From Nitrososphaeraceae archaeon (lineage in GTDB: Archaea; Thermoproteota; Nitrososphaeria; Nitrososphaerales; Nitrososphaeraceae), in the NCBI GenBank assembly GCA_021325295.1, contig JAJPHM010000058.1, positions 1-38,051 on the forward strand: DNA of 38,051 nucleotides. Direction: 5' to 3'. Within the stretch, counting starts at the first letter, position 1. Each line of letters opens with the position of its first letter. The notes under the pieces are model-generated. The model did not search any database. It was not told the DNA's origin and worked only from the letters and a program-made list of their open reading frames with translations. Of the stretch, positions 30,493 through 37,913 are shown in pieces. The position numbers were made by a program, and so were the translations under genes.

Positions 30493-30637
30493 TCTCTGAG
30501 GATTTTAGTTTTGACGTGCTTTTTATATATTTATTGCCTGCTAGCCCTGACTTTCGCCAGATAATCCCCATTTATGGGAACTATCTCTTTCCGGTATAGG
30601 AAAATCCCCGTACAATAACAGAGACGATTTTCCTATA

Positions 30638-31618
30638 CTATATCATAATGGTTCCGCTGCTGATTATGGACTGGAGTACAAGGTGCATCGGGAACAATTT
30701 CTTGTGCTGGCTGCGCATAAATTCCATATTTCCAAGCCCGTTCTTTATCTTGACCAGCCTCGTCGCCACAAACAGTCCAAACAAGCTTGCTGATATTGGC
30801 ATCATTATGCCAGAGTAGCTGAGGGCGAAGAAAATCCAGGGCATCACTGCAATGCCAGCAGATAGCACTATTGCCATCTTTACCGTATTTGCCTCACCGA
30901 TAACTATTGGTATTGTTCGCCTAGCAGCGGCTCTATCTCCCTCGACGTCTCCAAGGTCGTTTAATGTCGATGATATGAATATCATGGTACCTAGCAGTGC
31001 CACAGTTCTCAGTGCAGCAAGTGGGTTTGCCATCACAATATTCATACCAAAGCCAGAAGTCATGCCAAGCAAAGCGCAGAGCATGTAGAACAGTGCAATA
31101 GACAGGGTCTTGATCACAAAGCGGTTCTCAAGGGCTACCCGGCGCGCCGAGTAAAGAATGCCTATAGTCAGCATCACCGCCACAATTGCAATACTGACTG
31201 GGTTGAAGGTAATCAAAGATAGACCTGCTGCAGTACCGTTCAGGATTATCACAAAAGCCCATGCCTGCCTTTTTGATACTATGCCTGACGGTATTGGTCT
31301 TTTCTTGCCGTTGGCCCTGTCAAGATCAGAGTCAATCAGGTCATTCAAGATATACATTCCAGTGGATATCAGCAGCGTAATTATAGGCAGAACTAGCGTT
31401 TGGATGGCTGAGAATACTGCTGTCTGGTGGCTCATGGCATCTAGCACCCCTGGAAGGCAGAGTATGCCTGTAACTGTTGCAAGCGAGTACATTATTCCCC
31501 ATTTTTTGCGCGACTGGAAAAGAATCAGCTGAGAGCGAAGAAACGATGCCTGCAAAGTTTCCTCCGCCTTTCCCTTCTGTGCATTTCTTTCCATTCCTGA
31601 GGATTGAAGTATAGACAT
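30638..31618 (-). CDS. UbiA-family membrane prenyltransferase
   Basis: The 326-residue protein has about eight to nine membrane helices and both aspartate-rich motifs: NDLIDSDLDRANGKKRPIPS (N92, D93, D96, D100) and NDLGDVEGDRAAARRTIPIV (N220, D221, D224, D228). They bind Mg2+ and the prenyl diphosphate. UbiA enzymes attach prenyl chains to aromatic or other acceptors. In archaea the candidates are geranylgeranylglyceryl phosphate (DGGGP synthase, ether-lipid synthesis), quinone precursors and haem; the acceptor here cannot be told from sequence alone. An initial ATG at 31618 is followed by another at 31594. It is flanked by two paralogous regulators on the same strand, which could control it. 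Confidence 0.93.
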   Translation of the reverse strand: MSILQSSGMERNAQKGKAEETLQASFLRSQLILFQSRKKWGIMYSLATVTGILCLPGVLDAMSHQTAVFSAIQTLVLPIITLLISTGMYILNDLIDSDLDRANGKKRPIPSGIVSKRQAWAFVIILNGTAAGLSLITFNPVSIAIVAVMLTIGILYSARRVALENRFVIKTLSIALFYMLCALLGMTSGFGMNIVMANPLAALRTVALLGTMIFISSTLNDLGDVEGDRAAARRTIPIVIGEANTVKMAIVLSAGIAVMPWIFFALSYSGIMMPISASLFGLFVATRLVKIKNGLGNMEFMRSQHKKLFPMHLVLQSIISSGTIMI

Positions 31619-31846
31619 TTGGAACCATTTGCTTGGTCCTATTGTTTAATTCTAGGTTCCCAAACCAAAGTAACTTCAGTAGATTTTCTCCAGTTATCCA
31701 CACTAGAACCAAGATCTATTGATTGAAGATGCAGTCAAGTCACTGCTTGCCCTTAAAAAGGCCAAGCCTTGCATCCGCTAGCAACCAGATAGATAACAAA
31801 CATCAAAAATAAGGAGAAAAAGGTAGAGGAAGTCAGTCCAGTCGGG
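31619..31846. other. Spacer between regulator and UbiA gene
   Basis: This 228-base spacer should contain the UbiA promoter. It includes the short inverted repeat CTTGCCCTTAAAAAGGCCAAG (halves CTTGCCC and GGCCAAG, about 31746-31766). No gene is supported. Confidence 0.3.
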
Positions 31847-32734
31847 TTATTTGTTTCTTATAGTCTGCAAAAGCTTTGGAACGGTTGCATCTTTAGCTAT
31901 GAGGTTGAAGTACGAGATGAACCTCTGTGCCAGGTACGGGTCGTCATAGTGGGATATTGACATGCCAAACTGCTCAGGGTTGGTGTTGTTTGTGGTTTCA
32001 TAGCAGACGCTGACTCCATCGACTATCATAAAGCTTGCACTTATCTGCGCCCGCCTCAGGTCAAACCTTGGAGATTTTACCAAGTTATTTACAAGATCAA
32101 AAGTTTCCTTATCCGGTGGAACTCTCAGGACCGCGTTGAGCCTGTTTTCTACACTGATCTGCTCCGGCAGGCTGTCAATCATATGAAGTGTTACCCCGTC
32201 GGCTACCTTCTTGTAGAGCAACTTGGCAAAATGCGGGTCATGGTATCTTGTTGCAAGATGTACTTCCTTCTGGGCAATCTCTAAAAGCTTGGTTACTTCG
32301 ATGACAAGATGGTTATAGTCCTTGATCACCGAAAATCCTGACAGGTGGGTCGAATTGACAATGCTCCTGAGGCCGCTGCTATCAATAATTTCGTTGATAA
32401 CAGATTCTTTTTGCGAGAGTGGGAAATCCTGCCTGCTCTTCAACACGTCAATTGCCTTGAGCTTCCAGTAATTTCCGAGAACTTCCTCGACCGTCTTGAT
32501 GTGGCCGTTGAAGACAATCGAGCCGAGTGTTGTTGTGCGATAAAATCCATCACGCTTTTCAATCAGCCCTGCATCCCTGAGCCTTGCGAGCCGGACATAG
32601 AACTGCTTTTTGCTCAGCTTTGTACCATAGTTGGCAGAAGGCTTCAGGCCGCTATATGCCAGCTTCATGATACTCAATGAGTGCCTGTCTGCGAGAATGG
32701 AGAATAGACGCTCTGGAGTTACTGCCTCTTGCAT
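31847..32734 (-). CDS. Winged-helix regulator with C-terminal PLD-like domain
   Basis: The 295-residue protein has an N-terminal winged helix: PERLFSILADRHSLSIMKLA, KLSKKQFYVRLARLRDAGLI and EKRDGFYRTTTLGSIVFNG. The linker helix EVLGNYWKLKAIDVLKSR is shared with the gene at 30091. The C-terminal half (VTKLLEIAQKEVHLATRYHD, VADGVTLHMIDSLPEQISVE, ISASFMIVDGVSVCYETTNN) resembles the catalytically dead PLD-like sensor domain of TrmB and related archaeal regulators. It may sense a ligand, or act at the membrane-lipid/stress level; that is inference. It stands upstream of UbiA on the same strand. Confidence 0.88.
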   Translation of the reverse strand: MQEAVTPERLFSILADRHSLSIMKLAYSGLKPSANYGTKLSKKQFYVRLARLRDAGLIEKRDGFYRTTTLGSIVFNGHIKTVEEVLGNYWKLKAIDVLKSRQDFPLSQKESVINEIIDSSGLRSIVNSTHLSGFSVIKDYNHLVIEVTKLLEIAQKEVHLATRYHDPHFAKLLYKKVADGVTLHMIDSLPEQISVENRLNAVLRVPPDKETFDLVNNLVKSPRFDLRRAQISASFMIVDGVSVCYETTNNTNPEQFGMSISHYDDPYLAQRFISYFNLIAKDATVPKLLQTIRNK

Positions 32735-32891
32735 TAAGGATTGTAAATACCGTAGACATATTTAAAGTTTAGAAAAATCTCCCATTTTGGGTACAAAGCT
32801 TTTGACTGGGTATCAAACAAAGCTAATTTTCTTGTAGTAAAACATTCTAGCCCAGATGTATGGCTGGATGTCATTAATTTTTGTTACAGAC

Positions 32892-33060
32892 ATGAAGCTA
32901 AAAGTATCCACATCCAGTAACAACTGGGTCGTAGGATACGGGAGTTCACGACAAGGGCTCAGAAGCTAGGGTAATCCAGATAAGTAAAGAGGAATGGCTT
33001 TCAGAATTGCTGCTTGCATTATGGAGTCAGGTGGGAATACAGGACATTGAGACAGACTAG
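32892..33060 (+). pseudogene. Small gene with a single-base frameshift
   Basis: From the ATG at 32892 the frame reads KLKVSTSSNNWVVGYG and soon stops. Reading GG instead of GGG at 32940-32942 continues smoothly as VHDKGSEARVIQISKEEW, then LSELLLALWSQVGIQDIETD, with a stop at 33058-33060. The joined product of about 55 residues is protein-like (a strand followed by an amphipathic helix). I do not recognise it. It may be a true small gene with a sequencing error, or a recent pseudogene. Confidence 0.4.
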
Positions 33061-33203
33061 TAGCAGTATCGAGTCTCCCCTATATTTTTCTGCCAATAAG
33101 AATACAACGTCTAGCGTATCATATTTTCCTGCGATGAACGTTTCTGCCTATCTTACCTATCTCGCCAGTCTTAAAGTAATCTGGAACTAGAGGACGGCAA
33201 AAC

Positions 33204-33350
33204 ATGGAACCAAAGCTTTTGCTCTGCAAATGCAAGTGTTGCAATCACAGCTCAAGAGAAAATTGCATTATGGAAAGATGCGATTGTTGCTACTACGAGG
33301 ATATGTTTTCTATGCTGACCCATGTTGAAATAGATACGGCAGCCAGTTGA
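33204..33350 (+). CDS. Cysteine-rich 48-residue microprotein
   Basis: The ATG at 33204 opens a 48-codon frame ending in TGA at 33348-33350. The product has eight cysteines in two clusters: LLCKCKCCNHSS (C8, C10, C12, C13) and NCIMERCDCCYYED (C21, C26, C28, C29), with H15 between. Eight cysteines in 22 residues, arranged as C-x-C-x-CC then C-x4-C-x-CC, are very unlikely by chance and suggest a metal-binding protein (zinc, iron-sulfur or copper), or a small knotted domain. No family is recognised. No signal peptide is present, so it is probably cytoplasmic. It lies in a long gap between a regulator and a secreted-protein gene. Confidence 0.65.
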   Translation: MEPKLLLCKCKCCNHSSRENCIMERCDCCYYEDMFSMLTHVEIDTAAS

Positions 33351-33610
33351 CGGCAGCTGAAAAAGTGTCATCCATGTCTGTAACTGAAACTGCAAGTAAT
33401 CTATGTTTGTAACTAGAACAAGCAATCACAAAGGCCAGATCCTGAATAGGCAGCAAAAAAAAGAAAAGGCACGTGGACATCCGGCAGTCTGCCGAATATT
33501 TTTTATTGTGGCTTGTTCAGGTCGTCGTTCTATTTGCTTACTTGCATGGCAATTGACATTCTATCGATGCTTGCCAGCTTTTTTTCACGATCACTACTTC
33601 TGCTCCTGCC
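33351..33610. other. Intergenic stretch, no supported gene
   Basis: A short imperfect direct repeat (ATGTCTGTAACTGAAA at 33373 and ATGTTTGTAACTAGAA at 33403) and an A-rich run near 33457 are the only features noticed. Confidence 0.35.
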
Positions 33611-34531
33611 TCAATGTGTTGAGTCTATGACACCATAGATTGGTTGGCCTTTGAAGTGGTTATCTGTGGCTTTATCACTTAGAACAATATTCATTGCATT
33701 TCCCTTCTCCAGCGATATTATGGTATTTACCCCGGTCCATTTTGTGGTGCCGTTTAGCATGACATCTGTTGTTCCTGATATCATTGTCATACCACTGGTG
33801 TTGAGTGTTATCGGCGCTGAAGCGCTGCCTGGCTTGAAGTTAGTAATAGTGTGCGTGTGGCGCTCTGTTCCGTCAACATGGACCATTGTAAAGTTGGCGA
33901 CAAAATTTGACACTTTGCCACCTGACACAGTAAGATTCCATGTGCCAGCGAGAATGTATGGCATTTGAGATGCAGCTGAAGTAGAAGTAGTTGTAGCCTG
34001 TGAAGCACTTGTTGCAGAAGAAGAGTTTGTTGCAGCTGAAGTCGTGGCATTGGCACCTGCACTAGACGTTGCGTTAGCTGCAGATGTACCGTTCAGATTC
34101 GATACTGTTGGAGTGGGGCTGGTCGCATTTGTCGGAGTTGAAGGCACAGCAGGTTTGCCGTTGGTTAAGCCCAAGTTAGTGGAATTGGATGCTCCTGATG
34201 CATTTGCTGAGGAAGTTGTTGTAGTACTGGTTGCTGGTCCTGTACCAAATGTAATGGAGGCTATTCTGCCACTGGCTGTGAACGAGCTGGATGAATTCGT
34301 TGCTGCACTGGTAGCCGTTGTATTCGACGAAGATGTACCTGTGGAATTAGCTGATGTAGAATTGCTTTTTGCAAGAGTTGCATTCTGGGCAACTGCTGCT
34401 GAAGGGTTGTTTGTTGTGGTGTTGTAATCCGGGCCGCTCGGACCTGATTGTGCGTTTGCTATTTCAAGGCCTATGACAGCAGTGCTAACCGCTAGTAGTA
34501 AACCTAGCGCGATACCGTACAGTTTCTTCAT
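33611..34531 (-). CDS. Secreted protein with shared C-terminal domain (family A, copy 2)
   Basis: The 306-residue product has a clear signal peptide (KKLYGIALGLLLAVSTAVIG, cleavage likely after IANAQ). It is followed by about 165 residues of Ser/Thr/Ala/Asn-rich low-complexity sequence with many N-x-S/T sites, suited to heavy glycosylation. The C-terminal domain of about 110 residues contains FVANFTMVHVDGTERHTHTI then TNF, GTTDVMLNGTTKWTGVNTII, and DNHFKGQPIYGVID. These elements match the protein at 28371 and more distantly 36110. The His-x-His pair and the conserved D/N-H-F could be metal or ligand sites. The protein probably sits on or outside the cell surface. Confidence 0.85.
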   Translation of the reverse strand: MKKLYGIALGLLLAVSTAVIGLEIANAQSGPSGPDYNTTTNNPSAAVAQNATLAKSNSTSANSTGTSSSNTTATSAATNSSSSFTASGRIASITFGTGPATSTTTTSSANASGASNSTNLGLTNGKPAVPSTPTNATSPTPTVSNLNGTSAANATSSAGANATTSAATNSSSATSASQATTTSTSAASQMPYILAGTWNLTVSGGKVSNFVANFTMVHVDGTERHTHTITNFKPGSASAPITLNTSGMTMISGTTDVMLNGTTKWTGVNTIISLEKGNAMNIVLSDKATDNHFKGQPIYGVIDSTH

Positions 34532-34795
34532 TGTCCAAAAGATAGCAGAATGAACTATAACGGTAGGCCATAAATTTTAGAGTACAGCAATCTGCAACAA
34601 GATATTGAGCCAGAAAAGTGGCCTGTAATACTGACTGAAAGCTCTGGCGTCTTGCAGTTGTGTGCCAATATCTGTAATCTCCCGTCGTAAGATAAGCATC
34701 AATTATCTTGCTGAATTTTCTATTATAAGATGCAGACCAATCATATTGTATAATTTTTTGCAATTGATATAGCAAGAATTGCGCCGGTTCTGTCG
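34532..34795. promoter_or_regulatory. Divergent promoter region of two secreted-protein genes
   Basis: The 264-base spacer serves the gene at 34531 (minus) and the one at 34796 (plus). An AT-rich TTCTATTATAAG (near 34719) and GTATAATTTTTTG (near 34748) are candidate TATA elements for the plus gene. No gene is supported. Confidence 0.4.
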
Positions 34796-35755
34796 ATGAA
34801 TAAACACTTTTCGCAAAAAAAAGTGGCTTCAATCATCATTGCTGGAATTGCGGCTGTGCTGGTACTGGGTTCAACAGCACATATCTTCTCATTTAACCTA
34901 GCCCAGGCCAGCAATGATGGCAATGGAGGCAACAACAATAGCAATAGCAACGGCCCCAGCAGCACCAATATCCCGGGCAACAAGGCTAACCCGCAAGGAT
35001 CTGATGCAGGCTGCACAGGCAACCCGCATGACTTTAGCCAGCCTACAGGAAACCCACACGATTCTGGCAGTCCCACAGGCAATCCACACGAGTGTCCTAC
35101 AACAACTGAAAGCAATGGTGGAGCCTCTTCAGGCACTTCAAGTAGCAGCAGTAGTGGCGGCAGCAGTGAAAATAGCAACAACGGCAACCAAAGCTCTACA
35201 GGCTCGACTACTATCACAAGCAGCACTGGCGGAACATCTGTAAACGCAACATCGAACCTGAATGTCGCCAGCACCAGCAGCGTCAGCACCAACAATGCAA
35301 CAAGAATTGCAAATGCCAATGTTACCGGCTCGATGGCAGGCTCAGGATGCGCAGGCGTCTGTCCTCAATTAGAAACTGTTGAATTGCGCGGTGCATCTCT
35401 GGCACAAAGTAGTGTAATGCCCCTGGTGAGCGAAGGAACAACCAGCATATCTCAGGCTCACGTATTGCTGAACGCTCCAACCAGCACAGGACTTCAACTT
35501 GTGGTGGCACAGATTGGTTCAAGTGGCGTACTCCATGCCGTGACAGTGAACTTTGTAAAGGTGATTGGAGTAGGAAGCAATGAATCGCTATATCAAGCAA
35601 ACGTTGCAGGCTCTGTATCTGGGACAAATCCTTTCACAGGACAGGCTGATACGGTAAGCAACATAACTGATCTGATGCTTCGGAATAGCGCTGCACAAAC
35701 AATAATGTTCGCCAACGACGATACCGCAGCCATAAGCGTAATGTGTCAGCATTAG
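34796..35755 (+). CDS. Secreted protein with TGNPH tandem repeats
   Basis: The 319-residue protein begins with a signal peptide (KKVASIIIAGIAAVLVLGST, cleavage after LAQA). Low-complexity Asn/Ser/Gly sequence follows, with a tandem repeat of about 10-11 residues: TGNPHDFSQP, TGNPHDSGSP and TGNPHECP (residues about 79-106), each with a His-Asp/Glu pair. Next is a Ser/Gly/Thr-rich stretch. The C-terminal half is a folded-looking domain (CAGVCPQLETVELRGASLAQ, LQLVVAQIGSSGVLHAVTVN, VSNITDLMLRNSAAQTIMFA) with three cysteines. It does not contain the family A motifs of its neighbours, although the setting and composition are similar. Function is unknown. It is divergent from the gene at 33611. Confidence 0.82.
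   Translation: MNKHFSQKKVASIIIAGIAAVLVLGSTAHIFSFNLAQASNDGNGGNNNSNSNGPSSTNIPGNKANPQGSDAGCTGNPHDFSQPTGNPHDSGSPTGNPHECPTTTESNGGASSGTSSSSSSGGSSENSNNGNQSSTGSTTITSSTGGTSVNATSNLNVASTSSVSTNNATRIANANVTGSMAGSGCAGVCPQLETVELRGASLAQSSVMPLVSEGTTSISQAHVLLNAPTSTGLQLVVAQIGSSGVLHAVTVNFVKVIGVGSNESLYQANVAGSVSGTNPFTGQADTVSNITDLMLRNSAAQTIMFANDDTAAISVMCQH
35020..35098 (+). repeat. Three tandem coding repeats (TGNPHD unit)
   Basis: Three units of about 30 bases encode T-G-N-P-H-D/E. The codons differ between units (GGCAACCCGCATGAC, GGAAACCCACACGAT, GGCAATCCACACGAG), so the repeat is old and kept at protein level. Confidence 0.7.
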
Positions 35756-35807
35756 ACAAAGATGAGAGAAGAGGAGTAAATAGTCATAACAAAGCCTCCT
35801 GTCCTCC

Positions 35808-35813
35808 TTTTTT
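35808..35813 (+). terminator. T-tract terminator after the TGNPH-repeat gene
   Basis: Pyrimidine-rich sequence ending in six T lies about 50 bases past the stop at 35755. Confidence 0.4.
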
Positions 35814-36109
35814 CTTGTAACGTTTGTCCAAAAATCTGATACCAAAGAGTGAACTTATTTACCCTTCACTGCCAAGCAAGCAAGCAATCAACAAACTCGT
35901 TCTCGTACGTTTTAGCAATTGCAAATCGTCAGCAGTTGACGTCCAACGTTATGTTTCACGATATATCTTGACTGATTCTGCATAGATTTGGGAATTGAGT
36001 GTAACAGTGTGGGATAGTGGCACCTGATTCAGGCAGAGTTCCCGCATCAGGGAACTCCTGCAGTTAGGCAGTGGCAGGCAATTGCACTGGCGGCTATGGG
36101 TCAGGTTAG
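35814..36109. other. Intergenic stretch with a strong hairpin
   Basis: No gene is supported. GAGTTCCC (36036-36043) and GGGAACTC (36050-36057) form a perfect 8-bp stem with a 6-base loop; with one bulge the stem extends by three more pairs (GCA/TGC). It lies about 50 bases from the stop of the minus-strand gene at 36110 and may mark the end of its transcript. Confidence 0.45.
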
Positions 36110-36841
36110 CTAGTGGATGTCATTGTTACCTTTATCTTCCAAAGTGGTGATAGCACCGTAAATCAGATTGCCTGCAAAGTGGCCCTCTGTTTTGTGAGTA
36201 TCAAATGAGATATTGATCAGCTTGCCATTTAGGACTGTAACCGACGTCAGTACGTTATTCCACGCTGGCTTTCCGTCAAAATAAATGGTTGCAAGACCAC
36301 TAAAAGCTGTTTCGTTGCCAGTCAGGACGATCTTGTTACTCTGGCTTGAATTTTGGTTTGTTCCGGTAGCTGACGACGTTGTATTGTTTGGCGATGTAAC
36401 ATTCCTTGTCCCAATGCCGGTAACGTTCGTCAATCCATTAACAGAGTATGTATGCTCTGCCTTTCCTGCCAGTGAGACATTCTGGAGGTTCATTGTAAAG
36501 TTTTGCAGGTTGCCGCTAACAATATCAAATGACCAGTTTCCTACAAGCAGGTATTGAACATTCACTTTAAAGTGAGTTGAATTTGCTGGAGGTGCAAAGC
36601 TTCCCAGAAACCCTTTTGCATGGAATGTAGTCAGAAATGTGGTATTTGTTGCGGAGCCACCGGCAGATTGAGCCAGTGTAGTAGAATTTGTAGAAGGCAA
36701 TACATGAGGCGGTGAAGGTAACGTAGTATTACCAGAAGCTGCATTTGTTGTTTGGGTAAATGCGATGCCAGATATACCAAGTGTGGAAAGCAGCATGGCG
36801 CCAGCTGCAACAGTTAGATGGACTGTCGTTTTGTTATTCAT
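36110..36841 (-). CDS. Secreted protein with shared C-terminal domain (family A, divergent copy 3)
   Basis: The 243-residue product has a signal peptide (VHLTVAAGAMLLSTLGISGI, cleavage likely after TTNAA). After an Asn/Thr/Ser spacer the domain begins with FHAKGFLGSFAPPANSTHFK and VQYLLVGNWSFDIVSGNLQN. The latter aligns with the 'I-L-A-G-T-W-N-L-x-V-x-x-G-K/N-V/L-x-N-F' part of the protein at 33611. It ends with EGHFAGNLIYGAI, corresponding to 'DNHFKGQPIYGVI'. The His-x-His pair is reduced to H-T-Y, so a putative metal site may differ. Many N-x-S/T sites are present. It is probably extracytoplasmic; function is unknown. Confidence 0.8.
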   Translation of the reverse strand: MNNKTTVHLTVAAGAMLLSTLGISGIAFTQTTNAASGNTTLPSPPHVLPSTNSTTLAQSAGGSATNTTFLTTFHAKGFLGSFAPPANSTHFKVNVQYLLVGNWSFDIVSGNLQNFTMNLQNVSLAGKAEHTYSVNGLTNVTGIGTRNVTSPNNTTSSATGTNQNSSQSNKIVLTGNETAFSGLATIYFDGKPAWNNVLTSVTVLNGKLINISFDTHKTEGHFAGNLIYGAITTLEDKGNNDIH

Positions 36842-36926
36842 ACAATAAGTTAAAAAGAATCCAAATCGGATTTAATGATTATAGCAAACCGTAGTGCAAG
36901 AAGAGAACAGGCAGAGTAGCTTTGTG

Positions 36927-36943
36927 GTGTAACTCTGTTACAC
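36927..36943. promoter_or_regulatory. Perfect inverted repeat upstream of the secreted protein gene
   Basis: GTGTAAC-TCT-GTTACAC (7-bp arms, 3-base centre) lies 86 bases upstream of the start at 36841. Its size and symmetry suit a dimeric repressor site. Confidence 0.4.
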
Positions 36944-36977
36944 GTAGCTTAATACAGGTAATTGCCAAGAAAGAGCA

Positions 36978-37075
36978 GGCGCCAGGTGGATTTGATCCGC
37001 CTGAGTCGCCTTGTTCATAGAGCAAAGCTAGCATGGCAAAGATAAGGTCTGCCATGCTAACTGGCTCTTTTTACT
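36978..37075 (+). ncRNA. Two-hairpin structured region ending in a T-run (candidate small RNA or terminator)
   Basis: The first hairpin is AGGTGGAT-TTG-ATCCGCCT with an outer GGCG/CGCC clamp (36978-37010). The second has a 10-bp stem TAGCATGGCA/TGCCATGCTA (37029-37038, 37050-37059), an outer GAGC/GCTC clamp (37020-37023, 37064-37067), and is followed by TTTTT (37068-37072). No protein frame covers it. It lies between the secreted protein gene (minus) and the response regulator (plus) and could be a small RNA with its own terminator or a leader of the regulator gene. Confidence 0.45.
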
Positions 37076-37248
37076 GTGAAGGCGTTATTGCTCCTGCTCA
37101 GAATGGTCTGGAATACAATAACAATACACAAACAAGCTTTACTTTATGCCCTTAAAATGACTAAAGTCAAACAATCGAGGCAGATGCAGGCCTTCTGTAG
37201 TTCACAGGTATTCTTTTATCTTTGCCCTCTCGAAGATACTCTGTCATT

Positions 37249-37650
37249 TTGCCTTCAGTTCCAGCTCCAGCGGATATCCAAGCTATACTAGTAGTAGACG
37301 ACGAGCCGGATATCCTGACTGTACTTTGCACCCATCTTAGCACAAGAAGGAAATTATCAGTTACACCCTTTAGTAATCCAAAACAAGCGCTTGAGCATTT
37401 TAAAGAAAAACAAGATTACGCCCTCGTTGTATCAGATATCAGGATGCCTGAAATGAATGGAATTGAGCTGGCCAAGCAGATAAAGATCATCAACCCACAG
37501 ACCAAGGTTTTGCTCATGTCAGCATTTGATGTAGTTTCCCTTGATCTCGGTCTGGGCGATACAAAAATTGACGGATTTCTAAGAAAGCCATTTGGCATAA
37601 GAGAATTTACTGACATGATAGATAGATTGCTGCAAGGCAAGAAGCAATAG
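37249..37650 (+). CDS. Stand-alone response-regulator receiver domain protein
   Basis: The product is a single CheY-like receiver of about 133 residues from the TTG at 37249 (an upstream TTG at 37222 would add nine residues). All key residues are present: acidic pair D17/D18 in AILVVDDEPD, phospho-acceptor D63 in LVVSDIRMPEMNG, S91 in LLMSAFD in place of the more common T/S, and K113 in FLRKPFG. There is no output domain, so it must signal by binding another protein. No histidine kinase is adjacent. The structured region upstream may affect its expression. Confidence 0.9.
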   Translation: MPSVPAPADIQAILVVDDEPDILTVLCTHLSTRRKLSVTPFSNPKQALEHFKEKQDYALVVSDIRMPEMNGIELAKQIKIINPQTKVLLMSAFDVVSLDLGLGDTKIDGFLRKPFGIREFTDMIDRLLQGKKQ

Positions 37651-37730
37651 TAGTAGTATTGCCTCCTCAATTTCCTTCTTGAATCCAAATCAGGTTAACT
37701 TGGTCGCTGGCTTGGCGTGAAGGGTTAGGC

Positions 37731-37794
37731 CCCAGCCTTCTTCCTTGGTTGAATGTTCGGAAAGAGCTAGCCAGCCAGAAGCAGAGAGGCTGGG
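37731..37794. repeat. Inverted repeat downstream of the second tnpB
   Basis: CCCAGCCT (37731-37738) and AGGCTGGG (37787-37794) are 8-bp inverted arms about 48 bases apart in the spacer between the response regulator and the tnpB remnant. They may belong to a structured RNA or to transcript ends. Confidence 0.35.
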
Positions 37795-37860
37795 ACCATG
37801 GTACCGTAAAATAATACAAAGTAAATAATGGTATCTTGCCTGGCAACTGACATCCTCTCC

Positions 37861-37913
37861 ATCCTAAAGGATTGGAAGTTCCTCCGTGATCACTTCTCTC
37901 CTGTCTGAGATCA
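37861..37913 (-). ncRNA. Right-end hairpins of the second TnpB element, candidate omega RNA
   Basis: On the minus strand, CCGGTGATC and GATCACGG are inverted arms (37915-37883 region), followed by the small hairpin ATCCTTTAGGAT around the tnpB stop and then GGAGAGGATGTCA. This set of hairpins followed by a purine-rich end is usual at the right end of IS200/IS605 tnpB elements. Confidence 0.45.

Noticed and set aside
33808-34427. Long frames opposite and within the Ser/Thr-rich secreted protein
   Set aside because: The repetitive GC-balanced coding sequence creates long open shadows (poly-Leu/Gln or Val-rich products) without starts or domains.
34741-35319. 192-residue Leu/Pro-rich frame on the minus strand
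   Set aside because: It is the antisense shadow of the Ser/Gly/Asn-rich TGNPH-repeat gene; the hydrophobic Leu/Val/Pro composition is an artefact of reading those codons in reverse.
36978-37075. tRNA gene
   Set aside because: The hairpins do not form a cloverleaf and there is no T-arm consensus (GTTCNANNC) or CCA-proximal acceptor pairing.
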